DNA of 64,000 nt from Nepenthes gracilis (Eukaryota; Streptophyta; Magnoliopsida; Caryophyllales; Nepenthaceae): NCBI GenBank assembly GCA_033239525.1, contig BSYO01000036.1:6346126-6410125 (forward strand). Direction: 5' to 3'. Every line of letters starts with the position of its first letter. Position 1 is the first letter of the stretch. Shown one piece after another: positions 10,672 to 22,879 of the stretch. The translations under genes and the position numbers were made by a program. A model generated the notes under the pieces. That model worked only from the letters and a program-made list of their open reading frames with translations, was not told where the DNA came from and made no database searches.

Positions 10672-13600
10672 TCAAAGGCCCAGCAAGATGTAGTAAATCA
10701 GTGTGATGGGTAGAGCAATTAGCATCCCAAATATAACCCTGCATTCAAGTTAGTAATCTGAGAAATAATTAAGTATCGAATTAAGACTTCTACTTTTGTA
10801 TATTACTCAAAAGAACAGATCTGGAAGTCACTCAATAAGACTAATACTGACCAACAAACTGTTGTGTGAATACAATCAACTGGAGTTGGCAGTTGTGGTA
10901 GTAATAAAAATATGGTTAGACTAATAATTATAGATTATTATCATCATTACATTCTATTGAGTCCGGACAAGGTGAACTCAATCCCAAATCCAAACCCGGT
11001 GAAAAGTGGACAAGGTTTTTAACAGTTGACACGTAGACCGGGGTTCATTTTTCTCTTCTCAAACGAGCTTTCTAGCTAGAAAGGCACTAATAAATGCAGG
11101 TTCAAGAGCTGGAGGTATTAGAGAAGGTTTACCCAGTGCTGAGAATGTCGGGATGGACATTGTATTCCTTAGCAAATACAAAAGGAACAATCCCTTGAGG
11201 AAGCGCTGCCTGAAGGAAAGATCCATTTGAAAACATTAAAAAAGCCGAAAAACAGGGAATCATAAAATTGCAACCACAAAAACAGGAACAAGTTCCATGC
11301 ATGTTGAGTTCAAAGGAATCAAAACCTGGACAATGGCAATGTGTAGGAGATCGCCACGCAATCCGACAGTGACCGAGGCAGCCGTCATGATGGCAGGCCC
11401 CATGATGAACCGCACAGCCATGGAAAAAGCAGCAACAGCATTGCCACACGCTATGATCCGAGGCTGCAATGCCATGAATAAACCTGCAATGACAAACGAG
11501 ACTTTCTAAGAAAGCAATGCATCTTGTACCGTGGCAATCAGCAGGGAGTCCGTTTAAGTACTTTTATTTTTTTTATCATTAATCGGGCTTTTAATAGTGA
11601 AGATTTTATTCTGATAATTTGGATGACTATGAGGATAACAAATTATCTTATATTCTTCGTCCTCTAAGTTACCACAATAAAATCCTGGCCATTTGGTGCG
11701 TGCAAGGATTCTATCGCTCTCATTAGTGAGGCCAGGTCTCCGCAAGGCCAGTTAGGGTCCAAATCTTAGCCTGGTCATTTCAGGTCCACATTAATCCACA
11801 TGAAACCTTGGAAAAAGCCCAGAAGAAACGAGTTATTTTGGAAATTGATCAAATGGTGACATTTTCAGGATCATCAAAGCTTTGGGAATTTAGATTTCAA
11901 TTTGTAAATTTAAGCTAGGCTTCACTCAGGTTATCATGTCGTGCTAAATTTAATACCAAAAATTACAACAATACTATTAATAAGGACAATCTGATACATA
12001 AAGCTTTAATTTTTTTGATTTGAACCCATAATAATAACTAATAACTATACTCACCAAAAAAAAAAAAAAAAAAAAAAAAGAACCCATAATAACTATGTTA
12101 AATAATAACAATTCTACTATTGCTACGCCACCAATGCCATTCCAATTAGAAAAATGCCCCTGACAAACGAAAACATCACATTTACCTAGACTGAACATGG
12201 CCATCCCGAGACCAGCATTGGATAGAATAGATATCGAACCAGATGTGATTGCAGGCATCTGGACATGCCACCTGAGGAAAACACGCACGTTAAAGTCTGA
12301 AAATCAATCACTTGAAAAGACGACATTGTGCTTCAAATACCAATATATATATATATATATATATTTCATACTTGTAGGAGATCAAAGACCAGGCAATGCC
12401 AAAGAGGCTAGAGTAAGTATTGGGATTCCTGATAAGTTTTCTCCAAACCATAATCAACATGAGTCTGGTCATCACACTAGCAGGCGGCATCAAAGTCTGC
12501 TTAGATTCGTCCTTAGCCCTACCCTCGGATTGAAGCTCGGCTGCAAGGCTTGAGCCAACCTTCGATGGCTTGAGTCCTCTCTCGGCCCTATTTGCACCAG
12601 GTTTTTCCAAGCTAAACCCATTGCACCCCCATTCAACATAATCTACATTATCTGAAAACAAAAATAAATAATTAAGGAATATGCCATATTTTAAAGTATC
12701 ACTAGTAAAATCATTTGTTCAAATGCAAATAATGTAAGAAAATGCACAATACTGGAAAAAGGTGTCAACATGTGCTGCCAATGATACTTTTTTATAACAA
12801 TTTTTGTCCCCTAACAATGCAAATGTGTTGAATGCCAAATGCATTTAAGACACAATGATGCATTTGTTTGTCTACAGTTTGACTAACAAAATCAAATAAC
12901 ATTCAACAAAAAGAGATTATCTAACCCTTAATAACTGCTATATATTTTTTTTCAATAGACAACAATTAAGAATGTTTTGATATTTGAAAGTATATCACTT
13001 TCATGTTTCCTTATATTATATCTAAAAACCAACCTTAAATATGATTTTTATGGAGTATAACATGAAAAGGTAAGTCTTTTTTGAACAATTTTGCATGTTT
13101 GTATTATTCTGAATAATCATGTCTATTCAGCACATTTCTTAAATAAAATGTCTATTCAAATCAATCTATACTTGAACATGTTGAATTATGGGTTACTCTC
13201 GTATGGACTCATACCTATTTGACGTGTTATTTGGTTGTTTAAATGAGATCACATGAGTATCGTACTGATATCATAGACTTTTTAAATTATAAGAGATTTG
13301 ATTCTTTTTTATTATGAAAGATTTGATTTTGAGAAATATTTGGTGAGATTATTTCCTAATTTGGAAATATTGTTGATTAGGAAAGATTTGATTTTGATTT
13401 TGAGAAATATTTGGTAACATTATTTTCTAATTTAGATATATTATTAATTAGGAAATTTTATTTACTTCTTAATTAACCTAAGGTGAAAGTTGTATATAAA
13501 AGACCATAATTTTGGAGATATATATTTAAGCAATCATTCATGAGGTGAATGAAAAAAAAGAGAAAGAGAAAGAAAAAGTAGAAGAGGAAGATTCGCACAT

Positions 13601-16600
13601 CTGGTTGAGTTTCAAACCGTATTCTAATCTCCACCGACCTTGAGTACGCTACTTTTGGAATTGCGAAAAACGTCTTTATTGGTCATATTTCTACTCTTTC
13701 GTCTTATAATTATTATTATTCGGTCTATTTGTTATAAGGTGTCTGATCCTTATATTTGTGGGATTTGTGTAAACTTTGTTATAAGATGTCTGATCCTTAT
13801 ATTTGTGAGATTTGTGTAACCGTTGTTATAAAGTTTCTAGTTCTTATATTTATAGGATTTGTATAACCTACACTTTTATAGTGGATTTATTTGGATGTAT
13901 CGTCTCGTTGTTTCTTCCCTCTCATTCTTAAGAGGATTTTCTACGTAAAAATTGTATTTTGTTTCATTATGGGTAATTATGGTATACTTATTGTGAATTG
14001 TTAATTGTTTCCTTATGGTTCAAATAAGCAATCCGGGTCCCAATAAATAGTATCTGAGACACGTTTATTTGCATCGTGTATTGACCTTATTTAAATCGAT
14101 GGAGGTTTGAAACAAAATAGTTTGTTTAAATTGCACAAACTACGATATTTGAATGAGCATGATGAAAGAATTATTGTTTGTAAAAATAATACATCTTCCG
14201 ATATTCGCTACGTAAAAGCTCAAGTCAAAATTCAAGGGGGAATGAGCTTTTGAGTATGAACAAGTTTGTGACTATATTCGATAATTTGTGGATGATGTGT
14301 ATAATCACTTTCGGAATGAAATGAACGTAAAGACGCTGTGGGAAAAGTAGAGACGCTCTATGCTTCAAAGATCGGTAATAACAAATTGTTTTACTTGATG
14401 AAATTGATACAAGTGAAATACAAGGAGGGCACGTTTATTGCCAATTATTTGAACGAGTTCCAAGGATGTGTGGATCAGTTAAGTGGAACGGGCATCAAGT
14501 TTGATGATGAGTTGTTGGGCTTGTGGCAAGTGACTATCTTACTAGACTTTTAGGAGGTAATACTAATCATCATCGCTAATACGCTCCGAATAGTGCGATG
14601 CTCTGGAAATAACAAAGGAAGTCGTGTTGAATAAGGAGATGAAACGTCGATCACATGGGTTTTTTTCTTCATACCACTGAAGTGATAGTCTTTGAGTCAC
14701 AAGGAAGGAAGAAAGAGCGTGGCCCTAAATCTGGTGAGAAGAGCCGAAATAAGTCCCTTTCGAAGTATCAAAACTTCGAGTGTCATCATTGCGGGAAAAA
14801 GGGGCATATTAAGAAGCACTATTATAAGTGGAAGCGTGAAAGTGCTGATGGTAATGAGAAGAAAACGGACAAGGCCCGAGATAAGGAGAAAGCCTTAATT
14901 GTTACCGAGGTTGACTTTTGATTGGTATGTTAAGAGGATGATGTGATCTATGTGGCGAATCACGAGACCAACTAGGTAGTTGACAGTGGTATCTCACTCT
15001 ATGTCACGTCACGGAGGAAATTTTTCACATCTTATACTTCAAGTAATTTTGGGGTGTTGAAAATGGGTAATGAAGGCATATCCCTGATTGTTAGCTGTAG
15101 TGACATGTGCCTTATCACCAATAATGGGACCAAACTATTGTTGAAGCATGCATGACATGTCCTGGATATTCGGTTGAACCTAATTTCAGTAGAAAAGCTC
15201 GGTGATGAATGATTTTAAAACACTTTCTATGAAGGGCCGTAGAAGTTGACGAGAGGATCTTTAGTGATTGCTTAGGGAAAGAAAGTTTTTAGGTTACATG
15301 TGTTGCAAGCCTCTATCTTAGCTGGAGATGTGCATGTCACAAGAAGTGAGAAGTTTTTTGATTTGTGGCACCAATGGTTGAATCACATGAGCGAGAAGGG
15401 TTTGAACTGTTTAGCCAAAAAAGATTTCCTCCAGGGTGTGAAGGAAGTGAAACTAAAGACTTGCACTCGCTGTATGGTGGAGAAGCAACAACGAGTTTCA
15501 TTCCATGGAAACTTGTCCACAAAAAAAGCCAATCTTCTTGAATTGTGTGGCCCTCTTAAGGTGAAGACACTTAGAGGAGCACGTTATTTAATCACATTCA
15601 TCGATAATTGTTCAAGAAAGTTGTAGGTGTACTCATTGAAGTCGAAGGATCAAGTTCTTGATGTTTTTGTGCAATTCCATGCTTTGGTTGAGAGGCAAAC
15701 GGGGAAGAAGTTGAAATGCATTCGGAGTGACAACGGTGGTGAGCACATCGGAGTATTTGATAGATATTATCGGTCTCTCGGAATTCAACTCCAAAGGACT
15801 TCATTGAAGACACTACAACTGAATGGTGTGGCCGAACAGATGAATAGGGCGTCGATGGAGAGAGTTCGATGTGTGCTTTTAGAAGCGAAGCATTCTGGTT
15901 TATTTTAAGGGGAAGCCTTGAATATTGTAACTCATGTTATCAACCTATGATTGAGCGGTCCACCAAATGGAGAAGTACTAGAGAAAGTGTGGTCTAGGAA
16001 GGAAGTTTCCTACGACCACTTGTGCGTGTTCGAGTGCAAGACCTTTGTTTACATTGTTAAGAATGAAGGTCCAAGCTAGAGTCGAAGACAAGGCAATGCA
16101 TTTTTCGGTGTTACGGAGAAGATGAGTTAGGATATTAGCTCTATGATCTGATAGAGAAAAAGCTTGTTAGATCGAGGGATGTAGTGTTCGTTAAGGATGA
16201 GACAACTGAAAATATTGGTAAAGAGGCGAAGGTTGTTTTCAACAACGACGACAACTAGATTTGCGATACGAATCTTGAGTCCTTGATATCAATTCCTATT
16301 CGTAATGAAGATGATGACCAAGACAATCCCGACGGGGAAGAAGATCGTAAGACTCCTGATGAAGATGATGTTATTCCTCATGATATTGCTGAGCCTGTCG
16401 AAACCATTCCACTTTGACGATCCATAAGATAACACAGGCTCTATGTTCGTCTATCGGTTGATGAGTATATATTATTTACCAATGGAGGGGAGTCCAAAAG
16501 CTTTGAAGAAGCGATGGAGGATGAGCACAAAGAGGAGTAGATGGAACTTATGCAAGATGAAATGAAATTACCACAAGAAAATCACATATTCGAGTTGACA

Positions 16601-19600
16601 AAGATGTCAAAGGGAAAGTGAGCGTTGAAAAATAAGTGGGACTTTTATTTAAAGGCCGATAAGAATAGCCCACAATTGAGACATAATGTGAGGCTAGTTG
16701 TGAAAGGATTTAATCAATAGAATGGTGTTAATTTTGATGAGATTTTTGCCTCAATTGTGAAGATGTCTTCAATCCGGGTAGTGCTTAAATTAGCCGCAAT
16801 TCTTGATTTGGAAGTTAAATAGTTGGATGTGTAGATGGCATTTATTCATTGTGACCCTAAGGAGGATATTTACATGTAGTAGCTGAAGGGATTCTGAATT
16901 GAGGGAAAGGAACATTTGGTATGTCGTTTGAAGAAAAACCTATACGGGCTGAAGCAAGCTTTGAGATAATGGTACAATAAGTTCGAATCTGTTATAGTGG
17001 GGTTAAGGCTACTAGAAGACTACTTTGGATCATTGTATTTTTGTTAAGAGGTTTTCTGAAAATGATTTCGTTATTCTCCTACTCTATGTGGACGATATGC
17101 TGATTGTTGGGCACAATGCCTCTCGGATTGCCAAATTAAAGTAACAGCTCGGGAAGTCTTTTGCCATGAAGGATTTAGGGCTCGGGAAGTCCTTTGCCAT
17201 GAAGGATTTAGGGCCGGCGAAGAAAATTTTGGGTATTAGAATATTTTGTGATTGCAATGCAAGGAAGTTATGGATGTCCTAGGAGAATTGTGTTGAGAAT
17301 GTACTTCAATGTTTTAACATAGAGAAGTCTAAACCGGTGACCACTCCGTTGGCCAATCATTTTAAATTGAACAACCGGCAATACCCTTTGAAGGATTATG
17401 AAAAGGCAAGTATGAGAGGCATATCCTACTCTTCAACCGTAGGTAACTTGATGTATACTATGGTGCATACAAGATCGAATATTGCTCATGCTGTTGGCAC
17501 GATTAGTTGGTTTTTGTTAAATTTCAGTAAAGAGCATTGTCCACGATGAAATGGATATTGAGGTATCTCCGAGAAAGTTCCAAATTGTGTTTGTGTTTTG
17601 GAAGCGAAAAGCCACTTCTGGTTGGGTATACTAATACAGATATGGCCGGTGATATCGACTCTTAGAAGTCCACTTAAGGATATTTAGTCATATTCGGTAG
17701 AGGAGCTGTTTCTTGGCAAACCAAATTACAAAGTGTTTTGTTTTTTCGACCACCGAAACGGAATTTATTAATATGACGGAGGCAAGCAAAGAGATGCCGT
17801 GGATGAAGAAGTTCATCCAAGAACTCGGTTTCAAGCAGGAGCGATATGTGCTGCTTTGTAACAATTAAAGCGTAATTCACCTTTACAGAAACTCGTCATT
17901 TCATTCCAAATTGAAACATATTGATATTAGATATCATTGGGTGTAGAACATTATGAACTTGAAATTGTTGACACTTGACAAGGTTAGGATCGAGGAGAAT
18001 AGATTGGACATGATGACCAAGGTGTTATAGAGAGGAAGGCTTGAAGTTTGCCGTACTATTGTAGGGATGATGACGATTGCTACCACACGGTAGTGAGAGG
18101 AAGTTTGTTGGGTTATGGGTCACTCCCGTATAAATCCATACCCATTCGATGTGTCATTTGGAGGTTTAAACGAGATCACACGGGTATCGTACTGATATTA
18201 TGGACTTTATAAATTAGAAGAGATTTGATTCTCTTTGATTAGGAAAGATTTGATCTTGAGCAATATTTGGTGAAATTATTTTCTAATTTGGAGATATCGT
18301 TGATCAGAAAAGATTTGATTTTGATTTTAAAAAATATTTGGTGAGATTATTTTCTAATTTAGAGATATCATTAATTAGTAAATTATATTTATTTTCTAAT
18401 TAATATAGGGTAGAAGTTCTATATAAAAGACCCTAATATTAGAGATATAAATTCAAGTAATCATTCATGAGTTGAATGAAAAAAAGTGAAAGAGAGAGAA
18501 AAAGGAGAAGAAGAAGATTCGTGTATCCGGTTGAATTTCGAATCGTGTTCCAATCTTTACCGACCTTGGGCACGGTATTCTTGGAATTGTAAAGAATGTT
18601 TTTATTGGTCATATTTCTACTCTTTCATCTTATACTTATTATTATTCAGTCTATTTGTTACAAGATGTTTAGTTCTAATATTTGTATAGTTTGTGTAACC
18701 GTTGTTATAATGTATCTAATCCTTATATTTATAGGGTCTGTGTAATCAGTACTTTTATAGTAGATTTGTTCGAACGTATTATCTCGTGATTTATTTCCTC
18801 TCATGTTAGACGGTTTTCCACATAAAATTTACATTTTATTTCATTATTGGTGATTGTAGTATACTTGTTTTGAATTGTTGCGGTTCAAATAAGCAGTCTG
18901 AGTCGCAACAAAACAATGACATCCAATTCAACAATCTTGTCCATTTGAACAAATGCACCTGATCAAACATTTTATCTCTTATTCCAAAAATAAAAGAAAA
19001 TGGGTAGAGAAACATGCTGCTGAAAACCCAGGCATATGACAACAGTACTAGTTAAAGAACAAGCATAACAAACCAACCCAACAAGTCACAGTATTCAGGA
19101 GATAAAGAATGCTAAAGAACGTAAAGTTGCACTCGCATCCAAAAACTTCAGATAAAAATGGGATGCAGCAAAATCACGTAGAGACAAAAAAGATCTATAA
19201 AGAAAACTTTCTGCAAGATCCAAATGACAGAAAACGTGTCCCCAAAAACATGGGCATGGAGCTGGAAAATAGAAATTGTTATTTCAGGTACATCTAAAAA
19301 AAGCAGATAATTCCTATATAAAAAAAATATATAAAACACACTTACAACGAAAAATACCATAAATGAGAGCATGCCCTAAGAAAAAACTTTATGAAATTTA
19401 AGCATAGACGTGGATCATTATAATCATCACGTTCATAAAATTATAATATAAAAATAAATATTAAAAGCTTACTTAAATCTATACATAAAATTATTTTTTT
19501 AAAATACCATGAACCCGCTTCTCTTCCTTTGCTATTATTTTTTGCCCATCACGAGATGATGCGGAATTTTATGGGAGGAAAAGTTCTATCATAATTTTTC

Positions 19601-22167
19601 ATAGTTTTCTAGAGAGCTTTTGAAAATCAGATTCATCATGAAAATTTTAAGACTTTCTCCATGATACAAACGTAAAACAACTTTTGACATTATTTAGAAA
19701 AATTGCTCATCATTATCCTCAACGAAATATAAAAACTTTTGTCATTTATAAGGTAAGAATATGACAGATTCTTTAATCATGAAAATACGCTTCTTTCCTT
19801 CAAAGATCAAAATAAATAATTCTTTTAATAGAACATATATTGTAATTATTTCAATAAATTATTAACATAAATTATGCCATGTAGGATAATAATTTTAAAT
19901 TAGTAGAAATATTTGAGATCATATTTAAATCACTGATTTTCTTTTAAAAATAAAAAAGAAATTATTGGCCGGAGTGTAATCATAAAAGAAAAATACCCAT
20001 TTTTATAACATAAATGCCAAGAATTTAGAAGAATTTTGTAGATTTCCTCTATCTCCCATCTTTCAATTCGGTGGAGTAACCTCCCATCACTCAAGAGATG
20101 GAGGTAACTACTTAATGACCATCGGATCGAATTGACGTGTTGTAAATGCTTACACGATTTACTTAATTCAACAGTACTATATGGATGCAAACACAACACC
20201 CAGATGGAGAAAATGGAACATTAGTCCATCTATAGAGAAAGTCGCAGCAGAGCAAGTTCAAGATGAAAGAGAAATATGGTTCTTAAATCATGGAAAATTT
20301 TACATATTTCACTAGGCAATTAAAAAAAATAAATTAGAACACATCTTAATAATCAATCAAATTCATCACATAATAAAATAAAAAAAATCATCCAATAATT
20401 ATTGGGATCATAAAGTCAAATGACACCCCCATGCAAAGAACGGAAAAATGGACAAGCCAACAAATTCACAATATTCAATTTCAATCAAGAATCCTCTAAA
20501 TTCAAAAGTTACACTTCTCCTATGCTTTTATTAATAAGAATTTTACCCTCACAACTTAAATTACTTTTTATAATTCTATTTATTAGGATAAAACCTTACC
20601 GTAAGAGGAATGCAAATGACAATAAAAATAAAAAAAACCCTATCATACATTCACAAACATATGAATTAGTTACATTCAAAGAATTATATAATATAGATAT
20701 ATATTTTAGTAACATTACTTATCCAACAAATTTTTAATAATTTTATTAAAAATAATGATGTGATATATTATATGAGACAAGGTATCATAAAAAAACCTAA
20801 TAAAGCAAAAGAAAAAACGTCACATTATATTTTTTATTTATATTTGTAATAACATTATTATGATAAGGAAGTATTTTTCGTCCAAGAGAAGAGGGAATGG
20901 AAAAATCAAAATCAGATGCCATCAGTAGTAAACAACCAAACGAAAAGAAACGACTACATCTACCACTACCAACAACCAAAGACTTTAAGAGACGAAGGGT
21001 TGAAATCTTTGAACCTTTATGGTGAGCCACCCCGCCAAGATCATTCCCAAAATCTCCACCTCTGAATACATGAATCCCTCCTTCAGATACGGGTGAAGCA
21101 CTTGAGCTCCATACAAACATGTGAAGTTCCTTCCCCCCATCAGCCCCATTAGCCTTCTTCTTCGCCCCCGGACCGGTCACGGGAGAGAATATTCTGGCGG
21201 CAGGTGGCACTGGATATCCACCTCCCTGAATAGAGTTTCCCTGCCCACAAACTCCATTTGCCCTATGAGCATTCCCAAATGCCCCATTTACAGTCTCCTC
21301 ATCAAAACCCAAGTTCCCAAAATTTGAAAGCCCAGGGCTAAGACTGCTCACATTCTTTGGCCCATTCGCCAAAGAGTAGAAATCGTTATGGTTAAAGCTT
21401 GACGCTCTTGGGGTTGGATTTCTCGATGATTGAAGAGAATAAATCTCTGCATTAGTCAAGTTTGATAGCCTAGGTGTGAAGGAAACTCCTGAAGGAGGGC
21501 CATGAGATGGCCTAGAGAAGATTTCTGATCGTGAACTGGTTGATTTGCTCACAGTGACATGAAGATTTCCATCTTCGCCTACCTCTGCCTCTGTCTGCAG
21601 AGGCTCTTTTCCATCCAAGGAGATGATATCAGAATCAACCCTAAAGGAAATAATAGACCCAGCAGTATCAGGAAACTGCTCGCCGATTAAAATCTTTGCG
21701 CCTCTATACTCAAACAAGAACAGCATCAGAGTGTACCAAATAATACACTGGAGGACCACTATTTGGATCATTAAGCTTCCTGAGGAATCACCATACATGC
21801 CCTTCAACAAAGGTATGCCCATGACCAGAGTGTTTGGCAAAGTAGAGAGAGAAAACAGGGTAATGCGCCACTCAAGAGAGCCTCTAGAGCTGGTCCTTGA
21901 CCAGATTGCAAGGACTATTAAGACAATGACCTTCTGGAGAGTGTCAGCAGCTATGAACCGATAATTCATGGCATAAGGATTGTTCGCCGAAATGAAATGG
22001 AAGGAAAGGAGGGGAACTGCAAACAGAGCAACAAATCTGTTAATGCCTGAGCATTGTTCTGCGCTGAAGATTTTCCACCATTTTACTGAGCCGTAAGCTA
22101 AGATCATGGCCACGTAGAGGGGAACAACAGCGGTGAGCACATGGTACAAATCAGCGAGAGTAATCAT
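10672..22167 (-). CDS. PIN1: PIN-FORMED auxin efflux carrier (PIN1 / sister-of-PIN1 type), six exons
   Basis: Plasma-membrane carrier exporting auxin for polar transport. Exons by my splicing: 22167-21015, 12651-12372, 12271-12186, 11483-11326, 11209-11133 and 10738-10672. They sum to 1821 bp, 606 residues plus TGA, and all phases agree. Residues 1-160 form the N-terminal membrane block (NPYAMN at 63-68, [12 protein letters not shown] from 115). Residues about 161-445 are the long hydrophilic loop, with two TPRxS phosphosite motifs (TPRLS 231-235, TPRAS 252-256) and [14 protein letters not shown] near 348-361, as in canonical long PINs. Exons 2-6 give [12 protein letters not shown], the [15 protein letters not shown] helix, [20 protein letters not shown] and the C-terminus YYILLGL. 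The loop phrase [20 protein letters not shown] points to the PIN1 side of the family. PIN1 versus SoPIN1 needs a tree. The ATG has A at -3. No break was seen, so it should be functional. Confidence 0.95.
11484..12185 (-). other. Intron 3 of the PIN gene with a poly-A micro-insertion
   Basis: 702-bp intron with donor GTAAAT and acceptor TTGCAG. At 12050-12079 it holds CTCACC plus 24 A, flanked by near-copies of GAACCCATAATAACTAT. This looks like a 5'-truncated retroposon with its target-site duplication. Confidence 0.7.
13179..14045 (+). repeat. 5' LTR of the intronic copia element
   Basis: Aligns over its length with 18106-18910, beginning TGTTGAATTATGGGTTACTC against TGTTGGGTTATGGGTCACTC, and sharing CAAATAAGCA near the end. 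It contains short internal duplications: GATTTGATTTTGAGAAATAT (two copies near 13320-13410) and CTTATATTTGTGGGATTTGT (near 13750-13820). Confidence 0.9.
14048..14060 (+). other. Primer binding site, initiator tRNA-Met type
   Basis: TAGTATCTGAGAC lies two bases past the LTR and matches the usual copia site TGGTATCAGAGC with a few changes. That site pairs with the 3' end of initiator tRNA-Met. Confidence 0.75.
14240..14921 (+). pseudogene. Copia gag remnant with damaged zinc knuckle
   Basis: The frame at 14338-14553 reads [19 protein letters not shown] and [13 protein letters not shown], typical of copia gag (UBN2 type). A second frame, 14655-14921, holds a [14 protein letters not shown] knuckle whose last Cys is replaced by Tyr, so zinc binding should be lost. 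The two parts are separated by stops. Confidence 0.85.
15290..18060 (+). pseudogene. Copia pol remnant (integrase, RT, RNase H)
   Basis: GAG-pre-integrase (15350-15500, [18 protein letters not shown]), integrase core (15530-15910, with [11 protein letters not shown] and IRSDNGGEH), reverse transcriptase (about 16590-17250, with the catalytic YVDD codons at 17085-17096) and RNase H (about 17570-18000, ending in a KHIDIRYHW motif). Frequent stops, for example after the integrase N-part at 15624-15626, rule out function. A 33-bp in-frame tandem duplication lies at 17148-17213. Confidence 0.9.
18106..18910 (+). repeat. 3' LTR of the intronic copia element
   Basis: Partner of 13179-14045. It is preceded by a purine-rich AGTGAGAGGAAG (about 18092-18103), the likely polypurine tract, and ends GTCGCAACA. 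Confidence 0.9.
18911..21014. other. Distal part of PIN intron 1, AT-rich
   Basis: Lies between the copia element and exon 1. I see no gene, RNA or clear mobile element in about 2.1 kb. Confidence 0.6.
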
Positions 22168-22840
22168 CTTTAGCTTACAGAGTTCCTCCTCTGTTTTTTT
22201 TCCCTCTCAACAATTTCGTTTTTGATAAGCTTCAGGAAATATCAAGATTAGAAAATAAGGGTTAAATCTGAGCTTTCACTTTCTGTTTCTCTTCTTTTTT
22301 GAGAAAGAAGTCTGAGAAACACATCAATAATCCTTCCTCTGTCGTATCTGGGGCTAAGAAATTAATCCATCTGAGGGAATGCCAACGAGAAGTAAACAAA
22401 AACGAATAACGAGGAGAGAGATAGAAGACAGTAAGGACCTCCTGGAACAAACTAAGGGTAGATTTCCAGGTTGACTAGAGAGGTTTTTAACACAGAATGG
22501 AAAATGGGAGAGGGAAGTTAGGGATGGCAAGGAAAAATTTAATGGCAGACAGAGAAATAAAAGATGGCGTCCTTTGATTAGTCCCTTTATTCAAGACTCT
22601 AGGCTGCGACAGGGATAACCTCTGCAAAGATGGTAGAAGGGTATCCAGCCGAAAACAAAGGGGGAGGCTCTTTTCCTTTCACAGAGGGAAATGGCCAAAC
22701 AGAGGCTCTGTAGAGAGTAGAGAGGGGGAGAGAGAGAGAGAGAGTGAGTAAGAGGGAGAGTCAGAGGGCGAAAGGTACAGTTGGTAAAGGACGGGGAGGG
22801 AGGAGGAAAGGAAAGGTGGACTGAGGCTACTGAGCTTCAA
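22168..22840 (-). promoter_or_regulatory. PIN 5' UTR with GA-rich tract and upstream ORF
   Basis: If transcription starts about 30 bp below the TATA box, the leader is roughly 670 nt. It carries a long GA-rich stretch (22715-22760, perfect (GA)n about 22730-22744), the kind of site bound by plant BPC/GAGA proteins. A 62-codon upstream ORF lies at 22450-22262 and ends 94 nt before the PIN ATG. The leader extent is inferred. Confidence 0.55.
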
Positions 22841-22868
22841 GATTCTTTCCCTGTTTTCTGCAGAACAT

Positions 22869-22876
22869 TATTTATA
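22869..22876 (-). promoter_or_regulatory. TATA box of the PIN gene
   Basis: TATAAATA on the minus strand, preceded by TTTCC and followed about 30 bp later by a GC-richer leader. It is the best TATA match upstream of the PIN ATG. Confidence 0.55.
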
Positions 22877-22879
22877 GGA

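Larger units (their letters stand above)
13179..18910 (+). mobile_element. Degenerate Ty1/copia retrotransposon inside PIN intron 1
   Basis: Complete but dead element of 5732 bp, opposite in orientation to the PIN gene. Two LTRs (13179-14045 and 18106-18910) start TGTTG and end in or near CAACA. Flanking 5-mers GAACA (13174-13178) and AAACA (18911-18915) fit a target-site duplication with one change. Domain order gag, zinc knuckle, protease region, GAG-pre-integrase, integrase, reverse transcriptase, RNase H is copia order. Many stops and frameshifts plus visible LTR divergence show it is old. The motifs resemble the Tork/Tnt1-like lineage, which is inference. Confidence 0.93.
12652..21014 (-). 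other. Intron 1 of the PIN gene, 8363 bp
   Basis: The acceptor TTTTCAG at 12652 is strong. The donor G|GTTCAA at 21014 is weak, but it is the only join I found that keeps phase and gives the loop sequence expected from PIN1 relatives (...HHK-D-N...YVE...FS). The other introns are 100, 702, 116 and 394 bp. The expansion comes mainly from the 5.7-kb copia element at 13179-18910. The rest (12652-13178 and 18911-21014) is AT-rich with no gene seen. Confidence 0.8.

Noticed and set aside
20797..21014. Extension of PIN exon 1 to the stop at 20797
   Set aside because: The extra residues lose all similarity to PIN loops and the C-terminal half lies in downstream exons; splicing at 21015 restores phase and homology.
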